From: CAYZIC01 sp964478335
GTDB taxonomy: Bacteria; Verrucomicrobiota; Kiritimatiellia; RFP12; DVOR01
DNA length: 64,000 nucleotides
Assembly: GCA_964478335.1 (NCBI GenBank)
Contig: CAYZIC010000001.1
Location: 1-64,000, forward strand
Direction: 5' to 3'
Part shown: piece after piece, positions 17,953-27,116 of the stretch
Position numbering within the stretch: position 1 is the first letter of the stretch
How the letters are laid out: each line of letters starts with the position of its first letter
Program-made: the position numbers and the translations under genes
Notes under the pieces: model-generated
What the model was told of the DNA's origin: nothing
Databases searched by the model: none
What the model saw: only the letters and a program-made list of their open reading frames with translations

Positions 17953-18449
17953 AAGCCGCAATCGTATGTTCCTCTAAGACCGGCAACACGATGAAAGTCG
18001 CCCAAGCCATCCACGCCGCCATGCCCGCTGGTACCGATCTCTTTGCTGTCGAAGAAGCCGCTGCTGCTGATGGCTATGATCTCATCGTCATGGGTTTTTG
18101 GGTCGATCGCGGTATGCCCGACGAAAAGGCCAAGCAGTACATGAAGACCATCGTAGGTAAAAAGGTCTTTACCTTTTTTACCCTCGGAGCAGACCCTGAC
18201 TCAAATCACGCAAAGGAGTGCATGGCGAAGTGTTGCGAATTTTATGGTGCAGACTGCTCCGAAATCGGCAACTTCCTCTGCCAGGGTGCCATTGACCCTA
18301 AACTCATCGAGGTGATGAAAAAAATGACCGATGGTCCTCATGCGCCCACTCCTGAGAGCTTGGCTCGCTGGGCGCGCGCTGCATCTCACCCAAATACTGC
18401 AGACTATGAGGCGGCCGCGGCTGCTATCTCTGCCGCTTTAGCCAACTAA
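17949..18449 (+). CDS. Flavodoxin-family protein, copy 1
   Basis: This 166-residue protein should bind FMN and carry electrons. The phosphate loop is SSKTGNTMK at residues 8-16; later motifs are MGFWVDRGMPD, FFTLGADPDSNHA and LCQGAIDPKL. This is the flavodoxin subgroup typical of anaerobes and found beside tetrapyrrole-processing enzymes, for example the BilS-type partner of bilirubin reductase. It overlaps the ATPase gene by 4 bp, so it belongs to the radical SAM/ECF operon and is the natural electron donor for the radical SAM enzyme (inference). A clear paralogue lies at 19720-20226. Confidence 0.85.
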   Translation: MKAAIVCSSKTGNTMKVAQAIHAAMPAGTDLFAVEEAAAADGYDLIVMGFWVDRGMPDEKAKQYMKTIVGKKVFTFFTLGADPDSNHAKECMAKCCEFYGADCSEIGNFLCQGAIDPKLIEVMKKMTDGPHAPTPESLARWARAASHPNTADYEAAAAAISAALAN

Positions 18450-18481
18450 AGACTCTCCGCAAATCATGCGGTAAACCCTGT

Positions 18482-18514
18482 GGTGTCCCAACGCTGTTGT
18501 TGATCAGAGACACC
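18482..18514 (+). terminator. Hairpin after the ECF/flavodoxin operon
   Basis: GGTGTC (18482-18487) pairs with GACACC (18509-18514); a smaller hairpin, CCGCA/TGCGG (18457-18471), precedes it. There is no T run, so it is either a weak terminator or an RNA-processing/stabilising element at the operon-pilin junction. Confidence 0.35.
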
Positions 18515-18548
18515 CATAGTAAAAAACAAAATAAAAAGGAAACTCATC

Positions 18549-19649
18549 ATGAGTATAAGTAAAAAATCTGGTTTCACGTTGGTGGAACTCCTCGTGGTCG
18601 TGGCAATCATCGCCGTTATTGGTGCTGGCGTCGCTGTGACCTATCAACGCCTTGATGACAAGGCCAAAACGTCCGTCGAAATCTCCGACGTCTCTATCCT
18701 CAAAAAGGTCATCAAGCACTGGAGCGCAATCAATGATTACAAGTTGGTCAACGAGATGGACTCTTTGATCGATAGTCAAGGCAATCTCTACACTGCTGGG
18801 GACTTCGAAGGTATGGGTGGTTCAGTTGCCAATAAATATGGCAAAGGCTTAAATGGTCCCTTTGGTGCGACGCTCATGGTTGAGCAGGCGCCAGATGAGA
18901 TCGTCGAGACCTTGGCTACCAGTGGCATGACCCTCACTTATAAGCACATCGCTGATGCGACTGATGCGAATGACTCAACGTGGGAAGCCAATATGATGGG
19001 CGGTGGTGTTGATGTCAAGAATACCCGCTGCACGCTCGTCGGTAAAGACGCATTGGTAGACGCTAATGCTCTCGTGGACGCAGGTAAGAAGACCGCTGAC
19101 GATTTCGTTAATGGTGCCATTACCATCAATAAAAAAGAGTACAAAACTCTTGACGCGTGGCAAAAGGCCTACAGCGATGCCGAGAAGATTACAGATTCCA
19201 ACCCTGTTGACAAGCTCGCATTCATCTATCCCGGTGGCGGTGCTTCGATGGCTATGGGACCTAACACAATCACAATGCCGATGAACTTGACCGATGAAAT
19301 CATTAGCAACTGTGGGTTCGATCCTGAAGACATTGTCAAACCCGGCGAAGAAGCTAGCAAGCCGACGGCTAAGTACTACTTGATCGCAATGGGTCTGGGA
19401 CGTTTTAGCTCGATCTATAGCGGTAAGTCAATTCGCGCAGATGCGCCTGCTTATGGCAAGCGTCAAGTGCAGAACGCTGGTGCTTACAACCGCTATGTTG
19501 CTGTAATCCGTATCCCTGTCGGTGGCTACAACTCGATGACGGGGGCAGGTGAACCCGCCCAAGTGATCGACGTTTTGACGCCTCAGGGTTACTCCGTGGC
19601 TGCTCTCCGCGACAACTTGGTTAAGGACGAGGACAAGATCCGCGACTAG
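18549..19649 (+). CDS. Type IV pilin/pseudopilin (long)
   Basis: This encodes a 366-residue prepilin. The leader is SISKKSG, cleaved before the F of FTLVELLVV, with Glu5 and a hydrophobic helix to about residue 28. The globular domain is about 330 residues, far longer than classic major pilins and typical of the large 'type II secretion system protein' pseudopilins of Lentisphaerota-like bacteria. It has its own AAGGA-type ribosome binding site and is followed by a strong terminator, so it may be expressed above its neighbours and serve as the major subunit. No prepilin peptidase is seen in the window. Confidence 0.85.
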   Translation: MSISKKSGFTLVELLVVVAIIAVIGAGVAVTYQRLDDKAKTSVEISDVSILKKVIKHWSAINDYKLVNEMDSLIDSQGNLYTAGDFEGMGGSVANKYGKGLNGPFGATLMVEQAPDEIVETLATSGMTLTYKHIADATDANDSTWEANMMGGGVDVKNTRCTLVGKDALVDANALVDAGKKTADDFVNGAITINKKEYKTLDAWQKAYSDAEKITDSNPVDKLAFIYPGGGASMAMGPNTITMPMNLTDEIISNCGFDPEDIVKPGEEASKPTAKYYLIAMGLGRFSSIYSGKSIRADAPAYGKRQVQNAGAYNRYVAVIRIPVGGYNSMTGAGEPAQVIDVLTPQGYSVAALRDNLVKDEDKIRD

Positions 19650-19661
19650 TACTGATACACG

Positions 19662-19703
19662 ATGCCCAGAGTCACCATCTGGTGTCTCTGGGGCATTTCT
19701 TTT
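19662..19703 (+). terminator. Terminator after the first pilin gene
   Basis: A long hairpin, ATGCCC-AGAG with an inner CACCA/TGGTG returning CTCT-GGGGCAT, is followed by TTTCTTTT. It should make the long pilin the main product of its transcript, with partial read-through. Confidence 0.75.
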
Positions 19704-19719
19704 AAATAAGGATTAACTG

Positions 19720-20226
19720 ATGAAAGCTGCAATTATATGTTCTTCTAAAACGGGCAATACGATGAAGATCGCCCAGGCGATTCAAGCCGCCATGCCCGAG
19801 GGCACGCCCCTCTTCCCCATTGCCGAAGCACCAGACCCGGCTGCATATGATTTCATCATCATGGGATTCTGGATAGATAAGGCTGCGCCTGACCGCAAGG
19901 CAAAGGCCTACATGAAGACGCTCACAGACAAAAAGGTCTTCACCTACTTTACCCTCGGCGCAGTGCCGCATGGTGACCATGCACAACGCTGTTTACGTAA
20001 TAGCACCAAAGCGTATGGTAAGGGCTGCACCGAGGTGGGCACCTTCCATTGTCAGGGAGCCATTGATCCTAAGTTGATCAAGATCATGCGGTGGCTATTC
20101 CCCTTTGGCCCTCACGCCAATACCGAAAAGAATCGTGCACGGTGGGCTGAGGCTGCCAAGCACCCAAATCAAGATGACTGCTCTGCTGCGGTAGAGGCTA
20201 TCAAGCACGTTTTACAGGCACTCTAA
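19720..20226 (+). CDS. Flavodoxin-family protein, copy 2
   Basis: This 168-residue paralogue of the protein at 17949-18449 shares most of its motifs in register: SSKTGNTMK, MGFWIDKAAPD, YFTLGAVP and CQGAIDPKLI. The first 25 residues are nearly identical. It lies between two pseudopilin genes, where no redox role is expected, so it probably arose by duplication of a flavodoxin-pilin segment and supplies the same electron-transfer pool. The FMN loop is intact, so it should be functional. Confidence 0.83.
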   Translation: MKAAIICSSKTGNTMKIAQAIQAAMPEGTPLFPIAEAPDPAAYDFIIMGFWIDKAAPDRKAKAYMKTLTDKKVFTYFTLGAVPHGDHAQRCLRNSTKAYGKGCTEVGTFHCQGAIDPKLIKIMRWLFPFGPHANTEKNRARWAEAAKHPNQDDCSAAVEAIKHVLQAL

Positions 20227-20260
20227 GCACAGTTGCGTAAATGAGTGGGAAAGGCTTTAG

Positions 20261-21079
20261 ATGATGGAGCAATGTTACCGTTTAGGATTTACCTTGGTCG
20301 AGCTACTGGTCGTGATTGCGATTGTGGCGGTCATCGGGGCTGGGGTATCGGTCTACTATGGTCGTGACAATGTCGATCGTGGTAAACGAGAGATGACACG
20401 CCATGAGATGGGGCAAATCAGGCAGGCCTTTCAACAATGCTATGCGGATAATAGCATTCAGCTCATGCGCGAGATCACAGAGCATGATTCATTAAAACCC
20501 TTGCCAACAACCTCTTTTATCAATACTTTTAAAGCTAAGCCAGATCAAACCAATCGCCTCTATGGGATGGTGAATTTTTTTGAAAGGTATGGTCTCTGGT
20601 GTCTCAAGCAACCTGCTATTCGAGATGTTGCCTCAGGGAGATTGATTACCTTTAAACCTTTTGATGCGATGGTAGGTACAGGCTGGCAGGGGCCTTATAT
20701 CTCAATGAATGCTGGTGCGGCCTGCGTTGTGGATGGAGACAACTGGGTCAAGCCAGACCCTGACAAAACCACTGAAATCATCCTCCCACAAATTGCCACG
20801 CGCTATGAGGGGATTTATCGCATAGTCTACTTTGAGCACTGTGAGGATGAGCGTGATACTAGCGAGCCCATTTACCGTCGTCTCTTGTTGGTCTGTGCGG
20901 TGAATGATGAGGCGATCGATACTGCTGATGAGTTGCGCAGCTATTCAGGTAATCGCCGCAAGGGCGATAATGCCTATCCGCTGAACCTCGACACGGGGGT
21001 GATTCGTACCTACGATGAGAGCAAGGGCCTTTTCTTTGTTGAGCTACTCAATCTTGATCAATGGAGGATACAGCAATGA
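20261..21079 (+). CDS. Type IV pseudopilin
   Basis: This is a 272-residue prepilin-like protein. A short leader ends in Leu-Gly before FTLVELLVV, with Glu5 conserved and a hydrophobic helix to about residue 31. The globular part is large and not recognised. The helix sequence (AVIGAGVSVYYGR) is close to that of the first pilin (AVIGAGVAVTYQR), which suggests tandem duplication. It probably acts as a minor pilin or pseudopilin. Its stop overlaps the start of the next pseudopilin gene. Confidence 0.8.
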   Translation: MMEQCYRLGFTLVELLVVIAIVAVIGAGVSVYYGRDNVDRGKREMTRHEMGQIRQAFQQCYADNSIQLMREITEHDSLKPLPTTSFINTFKAKPDQTNRLYGMVNFFERYGLWCLKQPAIRDVASGRLITFKPFDAMVGTGWQGPYISMNAGAACVVDGDNWVKPDPDKTTEIILPQIATRYEGIYRIVYFEHCEDERDTSEPIYRRLLLVCAVNDEAIDTADELRSYSGNRRKGDNAYPLNLDTGVIRTYDESKGLFFVELLNLDQWRIQQ

Positions 21080-22095
21080 TGCGCCCATGCATGGTTGGCC
21101 GTTCGGGGATGACGCTCGTTGAGCTCATGGTTGTCTTGGCAATCTTAGCTGCCGTGCTGACGACGGTTTCGGTTTCAACGATAGCCTCGCGAGACCGTCA
21201 GCGAGTCGAGAAGACTCAGCGTCAAGGGCGCGCGATGGTAGAGGCCCTGACGCGTACTGATGGGCTCTCTTTTATTTCCGACTTTGGTCGTCTCCCTCAG
21301 ACGATTGACGAGGTCAAGTGGCTGTGCCAGCGGGCGATCTTTAATAGCACATCGACGATACATGAAGCCCCCCTGTATCAACTCTTGCCGATCTGGCGTG
21401 CAAACACCGCCTCATCTACAGGAGCCGTATCACTAAAGACTTTTATTGGCAGCTCCAATTCCGTTAAGACAGCACTCGAGGCGGCACATTTGGGGGCGGG
21501 CTGGCGTGGACCATACACCTCTGCGGTGGTGCTACAGACTGAAACAGAGGAGGACAAGACCGAGTCTCGTCTCTGTGATGCATTTGGCGGGGATTGGGTC
21601 TTTGAGGAGGGATCGGGCACGACTGATGCTCAGCTAATTAGCTATGGCCGTGACCAGCTCAAAGACGACGCGGGTCAAGAGCGCAGCTGGCAAGATAGTG
21701 ATCAGCGATTCGCCATACACCAAGCTCAAATCTCCCAGCAAGTTGAATTGGCTGTGTCACTCACCTGGGGTGAGGAGCAATTAGCATCTGCATCGATCTA
21801 TTACTTTGAGCCAACCCTCATTGGTAAAAACACGTCCTATAGCATGGACATCCAGTGCCTTTATCATACGACTCAGACAAATCCAGCATCCTTTGTGATT
21901 AGCCCTGCGCAACCTGTGACCCTGAATGGGAATATCCCCAATCCATCAGACTCAAGTGGTTTGACAATTGGTCTGCGAGCGATTGTTGTCACTGCCACAG
22001 ATACAAACAGCAACAAAGCGATCTCTGCGGTGCAGTATGTGCATTTAAAGCCGGGCACCAACCACCTCGACATTTCCCTTTATCCACTAAAATAA
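21076..22095 (+). CDS. Type IV pseudopilin
   Basis: This is a 339-residue prepilin-like protein. After a basic leader ending in Ser-Gly comes MTLVELMVVLAIL, with Glu5 and a hydrophobic helix. The start at 21076 overlaps the previous stop as ATGA and has GGAGG 8 bp upstream; an earlier ATG at 21061 contains that ribosome binding site and is less likely. It is probably a minor pilin. It is the third pilin-type gene in the cluster and leads directly into the assembly genes. Confidence 0.78.
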   Translation: MMRPCMVGRSGMTLVELMVVLAILAAVLTTVSVSTIASRDRQRVEKTQRQGRAMVEALTRTDGLSFISDFGRLPQTIDEVKWLCQRAIFNSTSTIHEAPLYQLLPIWRANTASSTGAVSLKTFIGSSNSVKTALEAAHLGAGWRGPYTSAVVLQTETEEDKTESRLCDAFGGDWVFEEGSGTTDAQLISYGRDQLKDDAGQERSWQDSDQRFAIHQAQISQQVELAVSLTWGEEQLASASIYYFEPTLIGKNTSYSMDIQCLYHTTQTNPASFVISPAQPVTLNGNIPNPSDSSGLTIGLRAIVVTATDTNSNKAISAVQYVHLKPGTNHLDISLYPLK

Positions 22096-22110
22096 GAAGA
22101 ACATAAGACG

Positions 22111-23487
22111 ATGAAAAAGCCCAAACCCACCTACGCACACACCCTCTTGACCTATGATGGCGAGCGGTGGTCTTATTATGCTGGCGCTACTCATGAGATG
22201 ATCTTACGTCAATCGTTCATTGGTGCAGCCCAGGTCATCCCTGCTGAAATCATCAGCGAATTACAGGCTGCTCATACGACGCATACGCGTTTATTGCTCG
22301 CTGGCGAGGTACATCGACTCGAAGTGGGATTGCCTACGAATTTAAGCTTTAAAGAGGTTAATCGCATCATCACCTCAGAGCTGGCTGACATGACCAATGT
22401 TGATGTTGCAGAAATGATCACAGCAGGTGCCACGATCCCTTATCCTGGGGTTGCGGAACCAATCGTGCTGACGGCAGCATTTGTTAAGGATCGTATTACT
22501 GCGCTTCACCAACAGTTGATCGATGCGGGCGTATTGATTACTGGGGTGGCATCTTTGGAAATGGCTTGTATGGCGACTTGGATGACACAATCCAAGCACA
22601 CTGAGACGCTCTTGATCATGGGCCATACTCACGATCTGGTGATCCCCGGTAGGCGTCGAGGTGAAAACCCTGGGCCGACCTCTCTCTCTGGCGGTATGCG
22701 CTACCTCGAAATGGATGAGCTCGATTGGCTCAATAGACTTCAGCGCGGCGTGCGATTTCTTGATAAACAGCAGCCTTGCTCAGTCTTATCATTGATGGTG
22801 CGCGAGGGGCCCACTGCGGTCATGCGTGCCGGGGGCTTCTCAGAGACGGTTACCATTGAGCGTGAGCCATTCTTGAATCGCGTCATCAATGAGGCCGCAT
22901 TGGTTCGGGCCAATCTCAAGGGTGCGCTCTTACCAATGGTCAATCCCTATGTCCCTCGTAAGCGCTTTAGCCATGCGTGGATTGTCGTGCCTACGCTCTT
23001 GCTCATGGCTTCTCCTTATCTCTACTGGGGTGTCAATGTCCTCTATCGCAATCACCACGCTACTGAGTATCAGCAGGATGCGGCTCCCTATTTGCCTTTG
23101 GAGCAGGAGCTAAAGACGGCGCGTCAGGCTAAACAGTCGGCAACGTGGGCACTGCAACAAGAGCAGGCAAACTTTAATGCGCTGGTCAATCGACGGAAGC
23201 CCTTGGCTGCTTTTATCCATACGGCCTACTTCTTTTGCAAATTTGCTGGCGTGACGGTCTCGCTAGAGAAGATCGAGGAGCAGGATGGTAAGATCTTGGT
23301 CTCAGGGACGATGGGAGACCCGGAGGATAGACTGCGCATAAACCAGTCGCTCAAATCGTTTACAAAAAAGTATGGTCTCGTCATTATCGAGAATAAGCTC
23401 TCAGACTCAATTGATGAAGAGGGCAACCCTGTTTCACACTTTGACTTAACTCTGTCATACCAAAATTTGAAGGATCCTGCCCAATGA
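22111..23487 (+). CDS. PilM/PilN- or GspL-like pilus assembly protein
   Basis: This 458-residue protein fits an inner-membrane platform component. The first 280 residues are cytosolic and have the spacing of the actin-like PilM/GspL domain, although motifs are weak. One membrane helix lies near residues 288-308 (IVVPTLLLMASPYLYW). A periplasmic coiled coil and a PilN-like ferredoxin-fold end follow (LASF-type helix, then VSGTMGDPEDRLRINQ). A PilM-PilN fusion equals GspL. It overlaps the PilO-like gene by 4 bp. Assignment rests on architecture and position, not strong motifs. Confidence 0.6.
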   Translation: MKKPKPTYAHTLLTYDGERWSYYAGATHEMILRQSFIGAAQVIPAEIISELQAAHTTHTRLLLAGEVHRLEVGLPTNLSFKEVNRIITSELADMTNVDVAEMITAGATIPYPGVAEPIVLTAAFVKDRITALHQQLIDAGVLITGVASLEMACMATWMTQSKHTETLLIMGHTHDLVIPGRRRGENPGPTSLSGGMRYLEMDELDWLNRLQRGVRFLDKQQPCSVLSLMVREGPTAVMRAGGFSETVTIEREPFLNRVINEAALVRANLKGALLPMVNPYVPRKRFSHAWIVVPTLLLMASPYLYWGVNVLYRNHHATEYQQDAAPYLPLEQELKTARQAKQSATWALQQEQANFNALVNRRKPLAAFIHTAYFFCKFAGVTVSLEKIEEQDGKILVSGTMGDPEDRLRINQSLKSFTKKYGLVIIENKLSDSIDEEGNPVSHFDLTLSYQNLKDPAQ

Positions 23488-24347
23488 ACCTCTCCCTCAA
23501 AAAGACTAATAGTTGGCACTGGCTCGCCATTGCATTGATCCATGGTATTGCCTTTTCTTATTGTGGCTGGCGTGCTTGTCTCGACCGTGTCGAGACGCAA
23601 TGCCTACCACAAATCGCCAAAGAAGAGCAACACTTGATTCAATTAAAGGCTATGGACGCATTTGAGCCAGATCGTCTTGATCGTGAAACCAAGCGTCTTG
23701 AGCAGCAACTTGACACCTTGCAAAAACGCCTGGATCAGGCAGGCACCAAGCCTATCCCTCAGGGTAAAGATGCGGTCGTGGTGATCAAAAATAGCATCGA
23801 TCAGGCATTGGGGCATCATCAGCTACAGGTGGCTAAGTGCAATTTAAGCCTCTCTCTCTCGACGCAAGATCTGTCACGTGAGGCCTCACCCAAGGCAATT
23901 CCGCAACCTCGACCAGTCCAGCAAAAAGTGCCTCGCCTCTCTCAGGAGGAATTTATCCTCTCCTATGATTTAGATAAGATGCTCGCATCGTATGAGCAAA
24001 TCCCCGATAAGGCACTGCGTAAGCAAATGGTCCAGGAGGAGAAGCGGCGCTCGCATCGGATCTTGGCACAGCAGGCCAAACTGAGAGCGCAAGGTGTCAC
24101 GATCAAAGCAAAAGCTAATCCAGCTCGGGTCGTACAAGCACCCGTGAAGCCGACCTTTAAGCCCAATCTGCCCTTTAAAACTGTAGAGATCAACTATGTC
24201 GTGCGGGGGGACTTTAGGCAGATGTTTCTCTTTCTCGTCAAGCAATCGTTTTTAAAGCAGTCCTACCACTTTAAGCAGATCCAGGTCGTGCAGTTCGATG
24301 ATGGTGAGATGGGCATGGCATTTGTTTTACAGGTGAATTATCTATGA
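23484..24347 (+). CDS. PilO/GspM-like pilus assembly protein
   Basis: This 287-residue protein has a short cytosolic N-terminus, one membrane helix near residues 10-28, a coiled coil (about 40-85, Gln/Lys/Leu-rich) and a C-terminal periplasmic domain. That layout fits PilO/GspM, the partner of the PilN/GspL protein encoded just upstream. The middle section (about 130-220) is basic and low in complexity. It overlaps both neighbours by 4 bp. No sequence motif proves the family; gene order is the main support. Confidence 0.55.
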   Translation: MNLSLKKTNSWHWLAIALIHGIAFSYCGWRACLDRVETQCLPQIAKEEQHLIQLKAMDAFEPDRLDRETKRLEQQLDTLQKRLDQAGTKPIPQGKDAVVVIKNSIDQALGHHQLQVAKCNLSLSLSTQDLSREASPKAIPQPRPVQQKVPRLSQEEFILSYDLDKMLASYEQIPDKALRKQMVQEEKRRSHRILAQQAKLRAQGVTIKAKANPARVVQAPVKPTFKPNLPFKTVEINYVVRGDFRQMFLFLVKQSFLKQSYHFKQIQVVQFDDGEMGMAFVLQVNYL

Positions 24348-25840
24348 CACACCCAAACATGACACAGGTTGACTTACGTCGTATCGCCCCATCACAGGCG
24401 ATCCTTGACCTCGTACCTGCCAAGGTGGCTCGCGGGCTCAATGTATTGCCGATTTATCTCGATGAGCAGATGCTGACAGTCTGCGTGGCTGACCGAGCGA
24501 ACTATTCAATCCAAGAGAAAATCGAGCGAATCCTCCCACAGTATAGTGTGCGCTTGGTCGAGCCGCTCGAGCCGCTCTCCTTACGAAAGGCTTTGCGGGA
24601 TAACTATCCTGATGCACTGCTCAATGGAGAATTGGATTTACCAGAAAATTTATTCTTTTACATCCTCAATCGAGCACTGACTCGTAATGTCTCAGATATC
24701 CATATCACGCCGACAGAATCAGGCGCTCGGGTGCGATTGCGTCTTGATGGTAAGCTCCATGCCGATCGGGTGATCCCTGCAGAAACTGCCGCAGAGCTCT
24801 CCTCCTATGTCAAGGTCGCTGCAGGGCTAGATATTTCGGAGAAGCGTGTTCCTCAAGATGGCAATATCGATACGCGTATTGGTGGGCAGGAGGTCAGCTT
24901 GCGCGTGGCGACCGTGCCAACGATTTATGGAGAGCATATCACGCTGCGTATCCTCAGCCAAGCTGCTGAGGCACTATCGTTGGATTCACTAGAGAGCCTC
25001 GGGATGCATCGTAAGCAATTGGCACTTTTTACCGCAGCCTTGCAAGCACCTAATGGTGTGGTAATTATCTCAGGGCCGACAGGCTCAGGCAAGACGACGA
25101 CGCTCTATGCTGCACTGCGCAAGCTAACTCAGTCTGACACGCTCCATGTCATGAGCATCGAGGATCCAGTAGAGAAACCTGTCGCTGGGGTCACTCAGAT
25201 TAAGATCGATAGCAAGCAAGATCGAGTAAGCTTTGAGGGTGCGCTGCGTAGTGTCTTGCGTCATGACCCAGATGTCGTCATGGTGGGTGAGGTGCGTGAC
25301 GGGGAGACTGCTACGACGGCTTTGCGTAGTGCGCTTACGGGGCATTTGGTTTTTACGACGCTGCACACCAATAATGCGCCTGGCATTTTGACACGATTGG
25401 TGGATTTGGGAGTACCTGCCTATTTAGTCGCAGCGACCTTACGCTTGGCGATCGCTCAGCGACTATTGCGCAGACCCTGCCACGAATGCATGTCATGGGT
25501 GCTTGCTGATGAGGCGACTTGTCGGGTATGTGGATGGGACCCTACGCATCCTCCCAAAATCCCCAAGGTGCACGGCTGTGCCTATTGTGGTATGAAAGGC
25601 TACTCCGGGCGTACTGCCATCTATGAGATCTTGCCCATTACCGATCAAGTCCGTAAGTTGCTTTTGTCTGGCAAAAGCGAAATGGAGATCTATCAGTATC
25701 TCCGTGGCCGCCAGCCTGAGTTAACTCTGATGGGTGATGGACTAGCCAAAGTCATCGAGGGAGAAACGACGCTAGAGGAGCTGCGCTCGACCGTTTGTGA
25801 AGAGGGCGATTCACTCGATGAGAATAAGGATCTCTTATGA
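24344..25840 (+). CDS. Pilus extension/secretion ATPase (PilB/GspE)
   Basis: This 498-residue hexameric ATPase drives pilin assembly. It has an N-terminal GspE/PilB domain, Walker A GPTGSGKTTT near residue 243, an Asp box, and Walker B/His box VVMVGEVRDGETA then GHLVFTTLHTN. The zinc-binding region has CHEC, CRVC and CAYC near residues 383-410, followed by the GRTAIYEIL motif. All catalytic motifs are intact. The gene order E-F is standard for type II secretion and type IV pili. Confidence 0.93.
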   Translation: MTHPNMTQVDLRRIAPSQAILDLVPAKVARGLNVLPIYLDEQMLTVCVADRANYSIQEKIERILPQYSVRLVEPLEPLSLRKALRDNYPDALLNGELDLPENLFFYILNRALTRNVSDIHITPTESGARVRLRLDGKLHADRVIPAETAAELSSYVKVAAGLDISEKRVPQDGNIDTRIGGQEVSLRVATVPTIYGEHITLRILSQAAEALSLDSLESLGMHRKQLALFTAALQAPNGVVIISGPTGSGKTTTLYAALRKLTQSDTLHVMSIEDPVEKPVAGVTQIKIDSKQDRVSFEGALRSVLRHDPDVVMVGEVRDGETATTALRSALTGHLVFTTLHTNNAPGILTRLVDLGVPAYLVAATLRLAIAQRLLRRPCHECMSWVLADEATCRVCGWDPTHPPKIPKVHGCAYCGMKGYSGRTAIYEILPITDQVRKLLLSGKSEMEIYQYLRGRQPELTLMGDGLAKVIEGETTLEELRSTVCEEGDSLDENKDLL

Positions 25841-27081
25841 TTACGGATATGCCGACCTATAAGTATGTGGGAGTCAAGGCGAGTGCGAAGGTTTCGGGCA
25901 CGCTTGCAGCGGAGAATGAATCGCACCTCAGAGGGCTTTTGCGAGAGCAGGGGATTCTCCTTATTTCGGCCAAGCAGATCAAAATCTCGGGTAAGGATAC
26001 GCTTAAAGTGCGTGCGAAATGGGAGCGTCACATCTCGAATTTTTTTATCAAACAAACGGAAATCGAGCAGGCGATGTTGCAACTGGTCATCCTGCTCAAA
26101 GGGGACATCGCCATTGTTGAAGCGTTTGAGCAGGCGGCCCGATTGGCTAAGGGCTACATGGCATCTGCTCTTTTTGAGGTCGCCTTAAGTGTCAAGCAGG
26201 GGAGCTCGCTCTCTAAGGCGATTCGATTGGCTTTACCACAACTCGGTGAGCTCTATCAGGGATTGATTGGTGTGGGTGAGGTCAATGGCTCGCTGCCTCA
26301 AATGTTTGCCTATTGCGTGAGGTTGATGCAACAAAAACGCAAAATGCGCAATAGCATGATCCGCGCGATGACCTACCCTGCGATAGTCGTCTTGCTAGGG
26401 GCTGGGGTTGGTTATTATGTGAGCACTGTTTCAATTCCGCAGATTGCATCGGTGATGGGGGGCGAGTCCGATAAGCTCCCCCCTGTGACTCGGGCTCTAC
26501 TTGATACCAGTGACTGGATTGCAGACAAAGGATATATGCTCATTATCTATCCTTGCCTCGTGACGATCATCCTACTAGTGATACGACTATTTAAGCCATG
26601 TGCTTTGGTAATGGATCACCTATTCCTTTGGATTCCGATTATTGGCAAAGCGTTATGCTTCGCAGAGAATGCTCTCTTTAATAAAACCATGGGAATCTTG
26701 ATCCGCAGTGGGATCTCTGTGGTCGAGTCGCTCGATCTGATCGAGGCGACGCTGACGAATGCTTTTTACAAGACTCAAATCGATGGTATCAGACGAGCTG
26801 TCCGCGCAGGTAAGATGTTTTCCGACGGATTGGCTCAATCGGCGTTGCAGCGACTCTCGCCACTAACCCCTGCGCTGGTGCAAGTCGGTGAAAGCTCGGG
26901 AAATATGGATGAGGGCTTACACTATGTCGGAGAGTATTATGAGGATGCTCTAGAGCGCCGTCTTGATTTGATGGCTAAACTGATCGAGCCAACTCTCGTC
27001 GTCGTCGTCGGGGGGATGGTTGCCTTTGTCTATGTCGCATTTTTCATGGGCATGGCCGCAATGAATACCGCTACACTTTAA
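25837..27081 (+). CDS. Inner-membrane platform protein (PilC/GspF)
   Basis: This 414-residue protein with two GspF domains would anchor the assembly ATPase. The N-terminal YKYVGV...VSGTLAAENE segment is typical of the family. Three membrane helices fit about residues 185-205, 228-246 and 387-410. Paired helical domains carry the repeated G-x-S-L-S-x-A/L-type pattern (GSSLSKAIRL; then VGESSGNMDEGL). The start overlaps the ATPase stop by 4 bp. Confidence 0.88.
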   Translation: MITDMPTYKYVGVKASAKVSGTLAAENESHLRGLLREQGILLISAKQIKISGKDTLKVRAKWERHISNFFIKQTEIEQAMLQLVILLKGDIAIVEAFEQAARLAKGYMASALFEVALSVKQGSSLSKAIRLALPQLGELYQGLIGVGEVNGSLPQMFAYCVRLMQQKRKMRNSMIRAMTYPAIVVLLGAGVGYYVSTVSIPQIASVMGGESDKLPPVTRALLDTSDWIADKGYMLIIYPCLVTIILLVIRLFKPCALVMDHLFLWIPIIGKALCFAENALFNKTMGILIRSGISVVESLDLIEATLTNAFYKTQIDGIRRAVRAGKMFSDGLAQSALQRLSPLTPALVQVGESSGNMDEGLHYVGEYYEDALERRLDLMAKLIEPTLVVVVGGMVAFVYVAFFMGMAAMNTATL

Positions 27082-27116
27082 CCTCGTATAATTGATTACT
27101 AAATAAGGAACCTATC

